Source: Desulfarculaceae bacterium (GTDB lineage Bacteria > Desulfobacterota > Desulfarculia > Desulfarculales > Desulfarculaceae). Taken from it: 46,359 nucleotides of DNA. The position numbers were made by a program, and so were the translations under genes. The notes under the pieces were generated by a model. It had not been told where the DNA came from, made no database searches, and worked only from the letters and a program-made list of their open reading frames with translations. Positions 32,173 through 41,105 of this stretch are shown piece after piece (positions within the stretch are counted from its first letter, which is position 1; each line of letters begins with the position of its first letter). The DNA lies in the NCBI GenBank assembly GCA_027067385.1, contig JAMOVV010000065.1:1-46359 (forward strand), written 5' to 3'.

Positions 32173-33708
32173 CGACTGCTGCACCAGCAGGAACTTGCGT
32201 ACCTTGTCCAGGGGGGTGCGGGGGAAGTCCTGGCAAAAGCTCACCCGCGAGGGGACCTTGTAGCCGGCCAGGTGCTCGCGGCAGTATTGCCGGAGCTCTG
32301 CGGCGCTTACACCTTGGCCGTCGCGGCGGATGATAAAGGCATGACCGGACTCGCCCCACTTAGGGTCGGCCACCCCGACCACCACCGCATCGCGCACCGC
32401 CGGGTGGCGGCGCAGCACCGCCTCCACCTCGGCGGGGTAGACGTTTTCGCCGCCGGAGATGTACATGTCCTTGGCCCGGCCCACCAGGTAGTAATACCCG
32501 TCCTGGTCCATGCGGGCCAGGTCGCCGGTGTGCAGCCAGCCACCCCTGAGGGCCGCCTCGGTGCGCGCCGGGTCGCGCCAGTACTCCTTCATCAGCACCG
32601 GCCCGCGCACCACGATCTCGCCCACCTGGCCGGTGGGCACCGGCCGGCCGTCTTGGTCCAGCAGGCGGATCTCGGCGTAGAAGACCGGGCGGCCCACGGT
32701 GCCCGGCTTGCGGATGCCGTCCTCCTCCGAGGCCCACAGCAGGATGGAGGTCTCGGTCTGGCCCATGATCTGGCGGGCCGGGAAGCCGGCGGCCCAGCAG
32801 CGGCGCAGCAGGTCGATGGTGACCTTCTCGCCGCCGATGGCCGAGACCTGCAGCGACGACAGGTCGGTCTCGCCGAGCTGCTTGGCCTCGAGCATACGGC
32901 GGTAGACCGTGGGCACCCCCAGGAACTTGGTGACCCGGTGGCGGGCGATGTCGGCGAACATGCGCTCGGCCTTGAAGCGGCGGTGCAGGATGATGGTGCC
33001 CCCTTGGTGCAGGCAGGGCGAGGCCTGGATGAACAGGCCGCCGGAGTGGAACAGGGGCAGGATGACGAGCATGGTGTCGTCGGCGCGCAGCTTGAAGAAG
33101 ATGTTGGCGTTGAGGCAGTTGAAGAAGGTCTTGCGATAGCTCAGCACCGCGCCCTTGGGCTGGCCGGTGGTGCCGGAGGTGTACATGATCACCTGGGGCT
33201 CGTTGGGATCGGCCGGGGCCAGGGAAGCGGTGAGCACCGGGCGGCGGCCGGCAAAGCCGTCGACCTGACCGCGGTAGTCCAGGGCGCCTGGCGGCGGCGG
33301 CTCCCGGCCCACCACGGCGGCCACCAAGGGCGGCTGGTAGGCCGCCAGGTCCAACGGCCGCACCGTGGCGGCCAGGCCCTGGCTGAAGACCAGCAAGCGG
33401 GGGCGGCAGTTGGTTATGAGGTAGTCGATCTCCGGGGCGGCCAGGCGGAAGTTGAAGGGCACGAAGATGGCCCCCAGGCGGGCGCAGGCCAGGTAGAGCT
33501 CCAGGAACTCGGGGCAGTTCTCCAAGAGCACCGCCACCCGGTCGCCCTTTTCAATGCCCATCTCCTGCAACCAGCAGGCGGCGCTCTCGGCCCGGGCGTG
33601 CAGCTCGGCGTAGGTGGTGGTGCGGCCCTGGAAGATGACCGCCGGCTTGTCGGGGTTGATCTGGCTCCAGCGGTGAACCCACCAGGCCACGTTCATGGAA
33701 TCGATCAT
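32167..33708 (-). CDS. AMP-dependent acyl/aryl-CoA ligase
   Basis: A 513-residue adenylate-forming ligase. The AMP-binding motif MYTSGTTGQPKGA (about 165-177), the GQTET motif, the hinge region HTGDLARMDQDGYYYLVGRAKD and the C-terminal Lys in PLDKVRKF are all present. It activates a carboxylic acid as CoA thioester; substrate not readable, with fatty or aromatic acids possible. The ATG at 33708 has a G-rich ribosome site; starts at 33768 or 33696 are alternatives. It has its own promoter (33775-33802) and converges on the epimerase-like gene. Confidence 0.9.
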   Translation of the reverse strand: MIDSMNVAWWVHRWSQINPDKPAVIFQGRTTTYAELHARAESAACWLQEMGIEKGDRVAVLLENCPEFLELYLACARLGAIFVPFNFRLAAPEIDYLITNCRPRLLVFSQGLAATVRPLDLAAYQPPLVAAVVGREPPPPGALDYRGQVDGFAGRRPVLTASLAPADPNEPQVIMYTSGTTGQPKGAVLSYRKTFFNCLNANIFFKLRADDTMLVILPLFHSGGLFIQASPCLHQGGTIILHRRFKAERMFADIARHRVTKFLGVPTVYRRMLEAKQLGETDLSSLQVSAIGGEKVTIDLLRRCWAAGFPARQIMGQTETSILLWASEEDGIRKPGTVGRPVFYAEIRLLDQDGRPVPTGQVGEIVVRGPVLMKEYWRDPARTEAALRGGWLHTGDLARMDQDGYYYLVGRAKDMYISGGENVYPAEVEAVLRRHPAVRDAVVVGVADPKWGESGHAFIIRRDGQGVSAAELRQYCREHLAGYKVPSRVSFCQDFPRTPLDKVRKFLLVQQSG

Positions 33709-33774
33709 AGGCGCCAACACCCCCGCCCGCACGATAAAGTAAACGGCCGTTGCCACGGCCCGCCGCATGGTTTC

Positions 33775-33802
33775 ATATTATCCCGGCTGTGGTTAGCGTC
33801 AA
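33775..33802 (-). promoter_or_regulatory. Candidate promoter for the acyl-CoA ligase gene
   Basis: On the minus strand TTGACG (33802-33797) and TAATAT (33780-33775) lie 16 bases apart, giving a start near 33768 and a 60-base leader before the ATG at 33708. The remaining gap up to 33923 shows no other clear signal for the opposite gene. Confidence 0.5.
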
Positions 33803-33923
33803 GGGGGGGCCACGGCCAAAACAATTGCGACACGCGTTCTTGACTTGGACGCCCCCGGCGGCCAAGCTTGTTTAAGGCGCAGGTCACGGAGGTGCCGTGG
33901 CCGCGCAACGGAGGGTCCCAGCC

Positions 33924-34721
33924 ATGAAACTTGACTTGGTGGTGTTGATCAAGGGAGCCGGCGAGATGGCCAGCGGCGTGGCCTGGCGGCTTTTTAACAG
34001 CGGCTTCAAGGTGGTCATGACCGAGGCGCCGCGCCCCCTGGCGGTGCGGCGGGCGGTCTCCTACAGCGAGGTGCTCTACACCGGCAGCAAGGTGGTGGAG
34101 GGGGTGGAGGCCCGGCTGGTGGACGACCCCGACCAGGTCGCCCCGCTGTGGGAACAGGGCGTGATACCGGTGGTGGTGGACCCCAAGTTGACCCTGCTGG
34201 AGCGGCTGCGGCCGCCGGTGCTGCTGGAGGCCACCGTGGCCAAGCGCAACACCGGCATCCGAATGGACATGGCCCCCCTGGTGATCGCCCTGGGGCCGGG
34301 CTACCAGGCCGGGGTCGACGCCCACTTCGTGGTGGAGACCAACCGCGGCCACAACCTGGGGCGCATCTACAGCCAAGGCCGAGCCGAGCCCAACACCGGC
34401 ATTCCCGGCACCATCGCCGGCAAGTCGTGGGAGCGGGTGCTGCGCGCCCCCACCAACGGCGTCTTCCAGCCCCGCTTCGACCTGGGCGACATGGTGGAGC
34501 AGGGGCAGGTGGTGGCCACGGTGGCCGAGGAACCGGTGGTGGCCCTGGTGGGCGGCATCCTGCGGGGCTTGCTGCGCGGCGGGGTGGACGTGGTGATGGA
34601 CCAGAAGCTCGGCGACGTGGACCCCCGGGGCGAGATGGAGTTCCTGCACACCATCAGCGAAAAGGCCCGCTGCATCGGGGGCTCGGTGCTGGAGGCTATT
34701 CTGCGGGTGTACAACCGCTAA
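33924..34721 (+). CDS. yqeB: YqeB, selenium-dependent molybdenum hydroxylase maturation protein
   Basis: A 265-residue protein of the YqeB (EF2563) family, a marker of organisms with selenium-dependent molybdenum hydroxylases. It begins with a Rossmann-like strand and loop (VLIKGAGEMASGVAWRL), then TEAPRPLAVRR and the central EATVAKRNTG and PLVIALGPG segments, and ends with a small biotinyl-like fold around the GVFQPRFDLGD stretch. The exact reaction is not established. GGAGGG precedes the ATG at 33924. It is followed 35 bases later by yqeC, the usual partner. Confidence 0.88.
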   Translation: MKLDLVVLIKGAGEMASGVAWRLFNSGFKVVMTEAPRPLAVRRAVSYSEVLYTGSKVVEGVEARLVDDPDQVAPLWEQGVIPVVVDPKLTLLERLRPPVLLEATVAKRNTGIRMDMAPLVIALGPGYQAGVDAHFVVETNRGHNLGRIYSQGRAEPNTGIPGTIAGKSWERVLRAPTNGVFQPRFDLGDMVEQGQVVATVAEEPVVALVGGILRGLLRGGVDVVMDQKLGDVDPRGEMEFLHTISEKARCIGGSVLEAILRVYNR

Positions 34722-34756
34722 AGCCGGCCGCGAGGTCCAAGGGAGAGGTGAAGGCC

Positions 34757-35500
34757 ATGACGGGCGGGTTGCTGGAGGCCCTGGGACTGGAGCGGCCCCA
34801 GACCGTGGCCATCGCCGGCAGCGGCGGCAAGACCACCCTCATGTACGCCCTGGCCGCCGAGTTGGGCCGCGCCGGCCAAGCGGTGATCGTCACCACCACC
34901 ACCCGCATCTACCCCCCCGGCCCGGACCAGGCCGCCGGCCCCTGGCTCATCGGCCGGGCCGTGCCGCAGCGCGGGGAGCTAGCAAGCCGCCTGGCCCAGG
35001 GCTCTCCCCTGTGCCTGGCCGCTGAGCTCAACCGCCAGGGCAAGCTCACCGGGCTGGCGCCACCGCAGTTGGCCGCCCTGGCCGCGGCCGGGGGCTGGAC
35101 CCTGGTGGAGGCCGACGGCGCGGCCGGCCGCCCCCTCAAGGGCTGGGCCGAGCACGAGCCGGTATGGCCGGAGGGCGCCGCCGTGGTGATCGTGGTGGCC
35201 GGGGCCTCGGCCCTGGGCCGCCCCCTGGACCAAGGCTGGGTGCACCGCCCCGAGCGCTTTGCCCGGGCCGCCGGCCTGGGCCCGGGCCGGGCCATCACCC
35301 CCGCGGCCGTGGTCCGGGCGCTCACCGGCCCCCAAGGACCCCTGCGCCGCCTGCCGCCCGGGGCCCGCGCCGTGGCCCTGGTCAACCAGGCCGACGCGGC
35401 CGGGGAAGAAGACCTACGGGCCCTGGAACGCAGCCTGGCCGACGCGGGGGCCTTTGAGCGGGTGCTGGCCATGAGCCTGCGGCCAGGGCCGGGGGCCTGA
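34757..35500 (+). CDS. yqeC: YqeC, selenium-dependent hydroxylase cofactor protein
   Basis: A 247-residue YqeC-family protein with an N-terminal P-loop-like GSGGKTTLM (21-29), the VTTTTRIY strand, and VEADGAAGRPLKGW in the middle, all hallmarks of the family. YqeC and YqeB occur with Mo hydroxylases that carry a labile selenium atom and are thought to build or insert it. Start at the ATG 34757 with GGGAGAGG upstream; longer frames in this GC-rich DNA are artefacts. Selenophosphate synthase (selD) is not in the window. Confidence 0.87.
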   Translation: MTGGLLEALGLERPQTVAIAGSGGKTTLMYALAAELGRAGQAVIVTTTTRIYPPGPDQAAGPWLIGRAVPQRGELASRLAQGSPLCLAAELNRQGKLTGLAPPQLAALAAAGGWTLVEADGAAGRPLKGWAEHEPVWPEGAAVVIVVAGASALGRPLDQGWVHRPERFARAAGLGPGRAITPAAVVRALTGPQGPLRRLPPGARAVALVNQADAAGEEDLRALERSLADAGAFERVLAMSLRPGPGA

Positions 35501-35523
35501 GGACCCGGCGGCCCAAAGCAAGG

Positions 35524-35557
35524 CCGCGGCCCCACCCCTGCCAGGGGCGAGCCGCGG
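35524..35557. terminator. Bidirectional terminator-like hairpin
   Basis: CCGCGGC (35524-35530) pairs with GCCGCGG (35551-35557), with an inner CCCCT/AGGGG stem. It sits in the 79-base gap where yqeC and the CBS gene converge. Only TGGTTTGT follows on the plus strand, so the termination call is moderate. Confidence 0.5.
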
Positions 35558-35579
35558 CTGGTTTGTCTGCCGGCGCGGC

Positions 35580-36131
35580 CTAAACCGCGCACTCGGTGAT
35601 CTTGCCGGCCACATAGCTGAACACGTCGCAGAGCCTTAGAAAGCCCACCACCGTTTCGTCCTCGCTAACCAGCAGGGACAGCTGGCGGCCCATCACCATT
35701 TGGTGCATGGCCTCGCCCAGGGTGGCCTCGGCCGGGACGTATTCGTCTTCCTGCGGTCGGTTCATGCAGTCGGCCACGCTGGTGGCCACCACCTTGTCGC
35801 ACAGGGAATCCAGGGGGTCTCTCCACAGGTCGTGCTTTTGCACCATGGAGCGGATGAACTCGGGGTTGAGCCCCCAGTGGGTGAGGCGGTTGAAGTCGCC
35901 GATCTCGCCGTACTTGGGCTCCAGGGCGCGGATGCAGTCGCGCAGGTCCAACTTGCCCACCACCACGCCCTCGCCGTCTACCACCAACACCGCGCGGGGA
36001 TGGTAGCGATGATCCGGCAGGCAGTCGTGTGAATCGTAGAGGGTGATGATGGCCTGGTAGAGCGTGGCCTCGACCGGCACTTGGGGGAAATCCTTGAGCG
36101 GAATCATTATTTGCTTAACGCTGGTTTCCAT
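35580..36131 (-). CDS. CBS-domain pair protein
   Basis: A 183-residue soluble protein made of two CBS motifs: residues about 1-70 (KQIMIPLKDFPQV, then AVLVVDGEGVVVGKLDLRD) and about 118-180 (VADCMNRPQE, then LSLLVSEDETVVGFLRLCDVF). CBS pairs usually bind adenine nucleotides and regulate a partner. It lies 78 bases downstream of the DASS transporter gene in the same direction, so it may sense energy state for that transporter; this is inference. Confidence 0.85.
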   Translation of the reverse strand: METSVKQIMIPLKDFPQVPVEATLYQAIITLYDSHDCLPDHRYHPRAVLVVDGEGVVVGKLDLRDCIRALEPKYGEIGDFNRLTHWGLNPEFIRSMVQKHDLWRDPLDSLCDKVVATSVADCMNRPQEDEYVPAEATLGEAMHQMVMGRQLSLLVSEDETVVGFLRLCDVFSYVAGKITECAV

Positions 36132-36209
36132 GGCTGGCCTCTTGCTGTCATGGGGCCGCGGGGTCGCGGCCGCCCGCGACGCCGATCATGCGCCACGGGC
36201 GGTTATCGA

Positions 36210-37820
36210 TTACTTGGCGCCGGCTTCCAGCGCCGTCTTGGCGGTCTCCAATATCCCGTCGGGGAACCCGACGATGTTGTAAATGACCAGGAACCCAACG
36301 ACCCACACCACCAACATGCTGATGATAAACAGCACGAAGCCGTACTTGAGGAAGTCCATGGGGTGGATGGCCCGCCGGCCGGTGTCGGGGTACACACCCA
36401 GGCCGTAGACGATGGCGTTGTTGGGGGTGCCCACGATGAGGAAGTGGGCGAAGGAGGTGGCAAAGGCCACGGCCAGGCCCACGGCCCACGGCTCGCCGTG
36501 CACCCCGGTCATGATGCCCATGGGGATAACGATGGGGCCCAGCAAGGCGGTGGTACCGGCGTCGGACATGAAGTTGGTCATGATGCCCGACAGGCCCGAG
36601 AGGCCCACCCACAGGCCGAAGCCGGAGTTCATGCCCACGCCGCTTAGGATATCCAGGAAGGTCTGGGCCAGCCATAGGGCCGCCCCGCTCTCCTTGAGCA
36701 GCGCGCCCAGGGTAAGGGCGCCGCAGTACATGAACCAGGCGTCCCAGGAGATGCCGCCGAGTATCTTGCGCCAGTCGGTGGTGCGAAAGACCACCGGGAT
36801 CAACAGGGCCAGCAAAGAGGGGCCGCCCAGGCCCAGTTCCTCGCCGCCCACGATCCAGAGGATGAGGATCAGGATGAGCATGCCGAAGGTCACGTACTCG
36901 GCGTAGTTCATCTTGCCCATCTTGCGGGTCTCGTCCTTGATGGCCGCCAGGCCCGGGGTGAGGTCGGTGGTCTTGATCTTGCGCTTGAACAAAAGCAGCA
37001 TGTACACCGCCACCAAGAAGCCCAGGATGGGCACCAGGGGCAGGCCGTACTTCATCCAGGTGAAGAAGTCCATGGGAACGTTGTACTCGCTCCAGAACCC
37101 CATCATGATGACGTTGCGGCCGCCGGCCGCCGGCGAGCCCACCCCGCCCACGTTTAAGGAAAAACAAAGCGCGAATAGCAGGAACTTGGCCAGGGCCGGG
37201 TCGTGCTCGATGCGGCCGCCCTGGCTCTTGGCCGCCACCGCGCCCAGGTATACCGCCATCATCACCGGGGTCATGAAGGCGCACATGGCGTGGGCCGAGA
37301 TGAACGAGCCCACGATGGCCATGCTGATGCACAACACGAAGATGGGCACCGTGAAACCCTTGGTCCAGCCCAGCAACCAGGCGGCCAGGCGTTTGTGCAG
37401 CCCCACGTCCACCACGGCCACCCCCATGGCCAACACCCCCAGCAGGAACATGGGGGCGTCGCCGGCAAAGCTCTTGCCGATGGCGTTGCGGGGCAGCAGG
37501 TGCAGGAAATAGGCCAGGGTGGGCATTAGGATGCCGGTGAGGCCGATGGGAATGGCCTCGGTGGCGAAGAAGATCACCGCCATAGGTATGATGCCCAGCA
37601 CCAGCATGGTTACGTGGGCTGCTTCGGCCACGCTGTGGGCGATCTCCCAGTCCATCATCTTTTTGGCAAAGCCGTATTTTTCAACTACCTCGAGTATGCT
37701 ATGTGGCGTTGGCAGTATGAAGCCGATGAGGATGAACACCCCCAGGCCGACTCCTATCCATAATATATTGTTGGAGAGGATGCCCCCTCCTCCAACGTCG
37801 TGCTCAAGGTCGTGGCTCAT
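36210..37820 (-). CDS. DASS/SLC13-family anion transporter
   Basis: A 536-residue inner-membrane protein with about 11-13 hydrophobic segments, matching sodium-coupled dicarboxylate or sulfate carriers (DASS, SLC13). Family segments include SAHAMCAFMTPVMMAVY, NVGGVGSPAAGGRN and, near the C-terminus, the FLIVGTPNNAIVYG loop, which correspond to the paired SNT-like substrate and sodium sites. Dicarboxylate, sulfate or a related anion are all possible. GGAGG lies 9 bases before the ATG at 37820. It probably forms a two-gene unit with the CBS protein. Confidence 0.9.
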   Translation of the reverse strand: MSHDLEHDVGGGGILSNNILWIGVGLGVFILIGFILPTPHSILEVVEKYGFAKKMMDWEIAHSVAEAAHVTMLVLGIIPMAVIFFATEAIPIGLTGILMPTLAYFLHLLPRNAIGKSFAGDAPMFLLGVLAMGVAVVDVGLHKRLAAWLLGWTKGFTVPIFVLCISMAIVGSFISAHAMCAFMTPVMMAVYLGAVAAKSQGGRIEHDPALAKFLLFALCFSLNVGGVGSPAAGGRNVIMMGFWSEYNVPMDFFTWMKYGLPLVPILGFLVAVYMLLLFKRKIKTTDLTPGLAAIKDETRKMGKMNYAEYVTFGMLILILILWIVGGEELGLGGPSLLALLIPVVFRTTDWRKILGGISWDAWFMYCGALTLGALLKESGAALWLAQTFLDILSGVGMNSGFGLWVGLSGLSGIMTNFMSDAGTTALLGPIVIPMGIMTGVHGEPWAVGLAVAFATSFAHFLIVGTPNNAIVYGLGVYPDTGRRAIHPMDFLKYGFVLFIISMLVVWVVGFLVIYNIVGFPDGILETAKTALEAGAK

Positions 37821-38219
37821 TTACTCATTCCTCCAGGTGATGACCGGTCACCAGCCGCTTTGCCCTTGCGGTTCAGCGCCACTCATATCGTTTAATGCCA
37901 ATGAAGTAGGGATGGCCAAGCCATGCCGTGTTATTTTATTCACTTGCCAAACCATAACTATCCCCGTCGGGGTCGTTCCTTGCTTGTGCTTTTTGGAGCA
38001 TATTACGGCCTTTTGAGAAAATCAACCGAAAACGACGGTACTTATTTTACCCAAAGACCCAAAAAAAGCAGTTGTTTACGGGCTTGACCTGCTACTGGGC
38101 ACGCAAACGCCAGCCGCCGCTCTCCCCCTGCCGCCGCCGCAAACCGCCGGGCGCACTATGCCCCTGCGCCCTGGACCGAGACGGCCGCGGGCGCCTTGTT
38201 CAGCGGTTCGGCGGCCGCT
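37821..38219. other. 400-base AT-richer intergenic region
   Basis: No gene is visible between the DASS transporter and the ligase at 38220. The part 37880-38090 is clearly AT-richer than its surroundings and should contain the transporter promoter, but I could not fix convincing -35 and -10 boxes. A perfect 10-base palindrome, TGACCGGTCA (37841-37850), lies just upstream of the transporter ribosome site and could be an operator or an RNA hairpin. The ligase gene has no clear terminator in this stretch. Confidence 0.5.
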
Positions 38220-39866
38220 TTAGTCGGATACCAGGCCCAGCTCGCGGGCGTACTGGTCACGCATCTTGAATTTCTGGACTTTACCCACCGCGGTGAGAGG
38301 ATAGTCACTTACCAGCTTCACATGTGCCGGCAGGTGGCTGGGGGGCAGGCGGTCACGGCAGTACTGGATCAGCTCCTCAGGCCCCAGCTCGCTGCCGGGC
38401 TGGAGCTTGACCCAGGCGGCCACCTCTTCGGCGCCGCGGCCGTCGGGAACACCGAAGACCTGGGCGTTGACCACCACCGGGTGGGTGAAGAGCACCTCCT
38501 CCACCTCGGTGGGATAGATCACCGCGTCGCCCTTGTTGATGGTCTCCTTGAGCCGGCCGGAGATGCGGACATAGCCGTTCTCATCCATGCTGGCCATATC
38601 CCCGGTGTGCAGCCAGCCCTGGGGGTCCAGGGCCCCGGCGGTGGCCGCCGGCATGTTGTAGTAACCGATCATGTTGAACCCGCGGCAGCAGAACTCGCCC
38701 ACCTGGCCGGGCGGGAGGTCCTGCCCGGTCTCCGGGTCCACGATCTTCAGCTCCACGTCGGGCAGGGCCCGCCCCACGGTGGACACCCTAAGTTCCAGTG
38801 GATCGTCGGGCCGGGTCTGGCTGGCCCAGGAAGAGGCCTCGGTCTGGCCAAAGCCCAGCAGGATATCGGCCACCCCCATCTCGCCCACCACCCGGTCCAT
38901 CACCTCCAGGGGGCACTGGGCCCCACCCATGATGCCGGTGCGTAGCGAGTCCAGACGCCGCCGGGCGAAATCCGGGTGCTCCAGCATATCCAAGAACCCG
39001 TTGGGCGAGCCGAAGATGGCGGTGCAGGCCTCCTGCTCCACCGCCCGCAGCAGGCTGCCGGCCGTGAAGTCCTGGGAGGGGATGACCAGGGTGGCCGCCT
39101 GGGTGATGGCGGTGAGGGCCACGCACACGCAGCCGAACATGTGGCTAAGGGGCACCGAGAGGCACAGCCGGTCCTGGGAGGTGAGCCCCAGGTTGGCGGC
39201 GCTGCGCAAGGACACGTTGATAATGCCGTAGTGGGAGGACATCACCCCCTTGGGCGGGCCGGTGGTGCCGGAGGTGTAGAGCAAGGTGGCCGGGTCGCGC
39301 GGGTCCACCCGGCCGTGGCGCGCGGCCAGCTCTTGGTCCGATAGCGCCCGGCCGGCCTGCAAGAGCTCTTCCCAGGAGAACATCCCCGGCCGGGGCTGGT
39401 CGTCGAGGATGATCACGTTTTGCATTTCCGGCAAGGCGTCGCTCTGCAGCCGGCCGGGCCGGCAGCCGGCCAGCTCCGGGCAGACCCGCTCCAGGGTCTG
39501 GACGAAGCGCTGGTCGTTGACCCCCGGGGCCAGGATGAGGCTGTGGCAACCGGCCTGTTGGAGCACGTAGGCCAACTGCTCGTGCTCCGCGCCCAAGTCA
39601 ATGCTCACCAGCACCCCGCCAGCCTTGGCCAAGCCCAGCCAGGCCGGCAGCCAGGGAGGCAGGTTGGGGGCCCACAGGGCCACGTGACCGCCGGGCGGGA
39701 CCCCCAGGGCCAGCAGCCCCTTGGCCACCCGGTTGGCCTCTTGATTCAACTCGGCGTAGGTAATCCGTTGGCCCGAAGGTAGGTCCACCAGGGCCTCCAC
39801 CTCCGGGTGCTCCCGGGCCATCTGCTCCAGGAGCCCGCCCAGGGTGAGGTTTAAAAATTCGGCCAT
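38220..39866 (-). CDS. AMP-dependent acyl-CoA ligase
   Basis: A 548-residue adenylate-forming ligase with LLYTSGTTGPPKGVM (about residues 190-204), the GFGQTEASS motif, HTGDMASMDENGYVRISGR in the hinge region and VGKVQKF with the C-terminal catalytic Lys. It resembles medium/long-chain fatty-acid CoA ligases; the substrate is uncertain. The ATG at 39866 is preceded by AAGGGGG and is preferred over the upstream ATG at 39914. It is transcribed away from the dehydratase operon that starts at 40017. Confidence 0.9.
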   Translation of the reverse strand: MAEFLNLTLGGLLEQMAREHPEVEALVDLPSGQRITYAELNQEANRVAKGLLALGVPPGGHVALWAPNLPPWLPAWLGLAKAGGVLVSIDLGAEHEQLAYVLQQAGCHSLILAPGVNDQRFVQTLERVCPELAGCRPGRLQSDALPEMQNVIILDDQPRPGMFSWEELLQAGRALSDQELAARHGRVDPRDPATLLYTSGTTGPPKGVMSSHYGIINVSLRSAANLGLTSQDRLCLSVPLSHMFGCVCVALTAITQAATLVIPSQDFTAGSLLRAVEQEACTAIFGSPNGFLDMLEHPDFARRRLDSLRTGIMGGAQCPLEVMDRVVGEMGVADILLGFGQTEASSWASQTRPDDPLELRVSTVGRALPDVELKIVDPETGQDLPPGQVGEFCCRGFNMIGYYNMPAATAGALDPQGWLHTGDMASMDENGYVRISGRLKETINKGDAVIYPTEVEEVLFTHPVVVNAQVFGVPDGRGAEEVAAWVKLQPGSELGPEELIQYCRDRLPPSHLPAHVKLVSDYPLTAVGKVQKFKMRDQYARELGLVSD

Positions 39867-39944
39867 GTTTCCCCCTTGCCGCGACGGCAACATCTTTTCC
39901 TGCCACCTTAGCACATCCCCGCCGGCCAGTTAAGCTGGCCGCGC

Positions 39945-39973
39945 TTGACACCAACCGCGGGCCTTCCTATACT
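39945..39973 (+). promoter_or_regulatory. Promoter of the dehydratase/reductase operon
   Basis: TTGACA (39945-39950), 17 bases, TATACT (39968-39973): near-consensus sigma70 boxes with ideal spacing, start near 39981, 36 bases before the ATG at 40017. A small inverted repeat, GGCCAG and CTGGCC (39924-39940), lies just upstream and could be a regulator site. Confidence 0.78.
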
Positions 39974-40016
39974 TCCGCGTACTCGCTAGTTTTTCCACCC
40001 TCCCGCGGACCGGGCC

Positions 40017-41096
40017 ATGACCCGCAAAGAGTACCTGCAACACCAGAAAACCCAGCGGCATCGCCGGGTGGTCGGCGTGCTGCCGGCCCTTTTCCCGCGT
40101 GAAATCCTCTGGGCCGCCGACGCGGTGCCGGCCGAGGTATGGGACCCGCCGCTGGCGGTGTCCCGGGCGGGCGCCCACCTGCAGCCCTACATCTGCTCGG
40201 TGGTGCGGCAGTCCCTGGAGCTGATCCTCTCGGGCGGGGCGGACTTGGTCGACGCCCTGCTCTTTCCCCACACCTGCGACTCCATCCAGAACATGGCCTC
40301 GGTGGTCCACGACTACTGTGGCCTCGATACGCCCTGCCTGTTTTTTTACCACCCCAAGGCCCCCTACACCCAGCACTCCCGGGTCTACTACCGCGACCAG
40401 CTCCAGGCCCTGCTTGAGCGCCTGCAGGAGCTCTTCGGCCCGGCCGAGCCCGGCGCCCTCACCGCGGCGGTGGAGATGGGCCAGCGGATGTACCGGCGGC
40501 TGGGCGAGATGTACGCCCGCCGGGCCGGGGGCAACCTGGGGCTGGGCAACGAAGAATTCTACCGGGTCCTGCGCCGGGGAGAATACCTGCACCCCGAGGA
40601 CTTCATAGCCGAGTTGGACCAGGTGCTGGGCCGGCCCGCCCCGGCCGCCGCGCCGCCGGGTCCCGCGGTGATCCTCAGCGGGGTGGTGCCCAACCCGCCG
40701 GGGCTTTTGAGTCAGCTCGACCGCCTGGGCGTGGCCGTGGCCCACGACGACCTGCTCATGGGCTCGCGCCGCATCCCCAGCCGGCTGCCGGCCGAGGGCG
40801 ACCCCCTGGACCGGCTCACCGAAAGCTATTTCTCCCTGCCCCCCTGCTCCACCCGCAGCAACTCCCTGGCCCGGCGGGCGGCCTACCTGGGCCAACTGGT
40901 GGAGCAGACCGGTGCGGCCGGGGTGATTTTCCTTATCGTCAAGTTCTGCGAGCCGGAGTATTTCGACCTGCCCAACCTGGTCGAGGAACTCAAGGCGCGC
41001 GGGGTGCCCTCGTTGGTCCTGGACACCGAGACCAACCAACCCTACGACGGCCGCATGGCCACCCGGGTCGAGGCCTTTATCGAGATGATAGGATAG
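40017..41096 (+). CDS. 2-Hydroxyacyl-CoA dehydratase/benzoyl-CoA reductase-like subunit (HgdB/BcrC type)
   Basis: A 359-residue subunit of the 2-hydroxyacyl-CoA dehydratase D-component family. Cysteines C60, C87 (FPHTCDS) and C311 (VKFCEPEYFDLP) are at the positions that hold the 4Fe-4S cluster in these enzymes. The family includes HgdB, BcrC and BadD, which take a very low potential electron from an ATP-driven activase. First gene of an operon with the second subunit 10 bases downstream and an activase behind it. The length is nearer BcrC/HgdB than to fused forms. Confidence 0.88.
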   Translation: MTRKEYLQHQKTQRHRRVVGVLPALFPREILWAADAVPAEVWDPPLAVSRAGAHLQPYICSVVRQSLELILSGGADLVDALLFPHTCDSIQNMASVVHDYCGLDTPCLFFYHPKAPYTQHSRVYYRDQLQALLERLQELFGPAEPGALTAAVEMGQRMYRRLGEMYARRAGGNLGLGNEEFYRVLRRGEYLHPEDFIAELDQVLGRPAPAAAPPGPAVILSGVVPNPPGLLSQLDRLGVAVAHDDLLMGSRRIPSRLPAEGDPLDRLTESYFSLPPCSTRSNSLARRAAYLGQLVEQTGAAGVIFLIVKFCEPEYFDLPNLVEELKARGVPSLVLDTETNQPYDGRMATRVEAFIEMIG

Positions 41097-41105
41097 GGGA
41101 TACTC

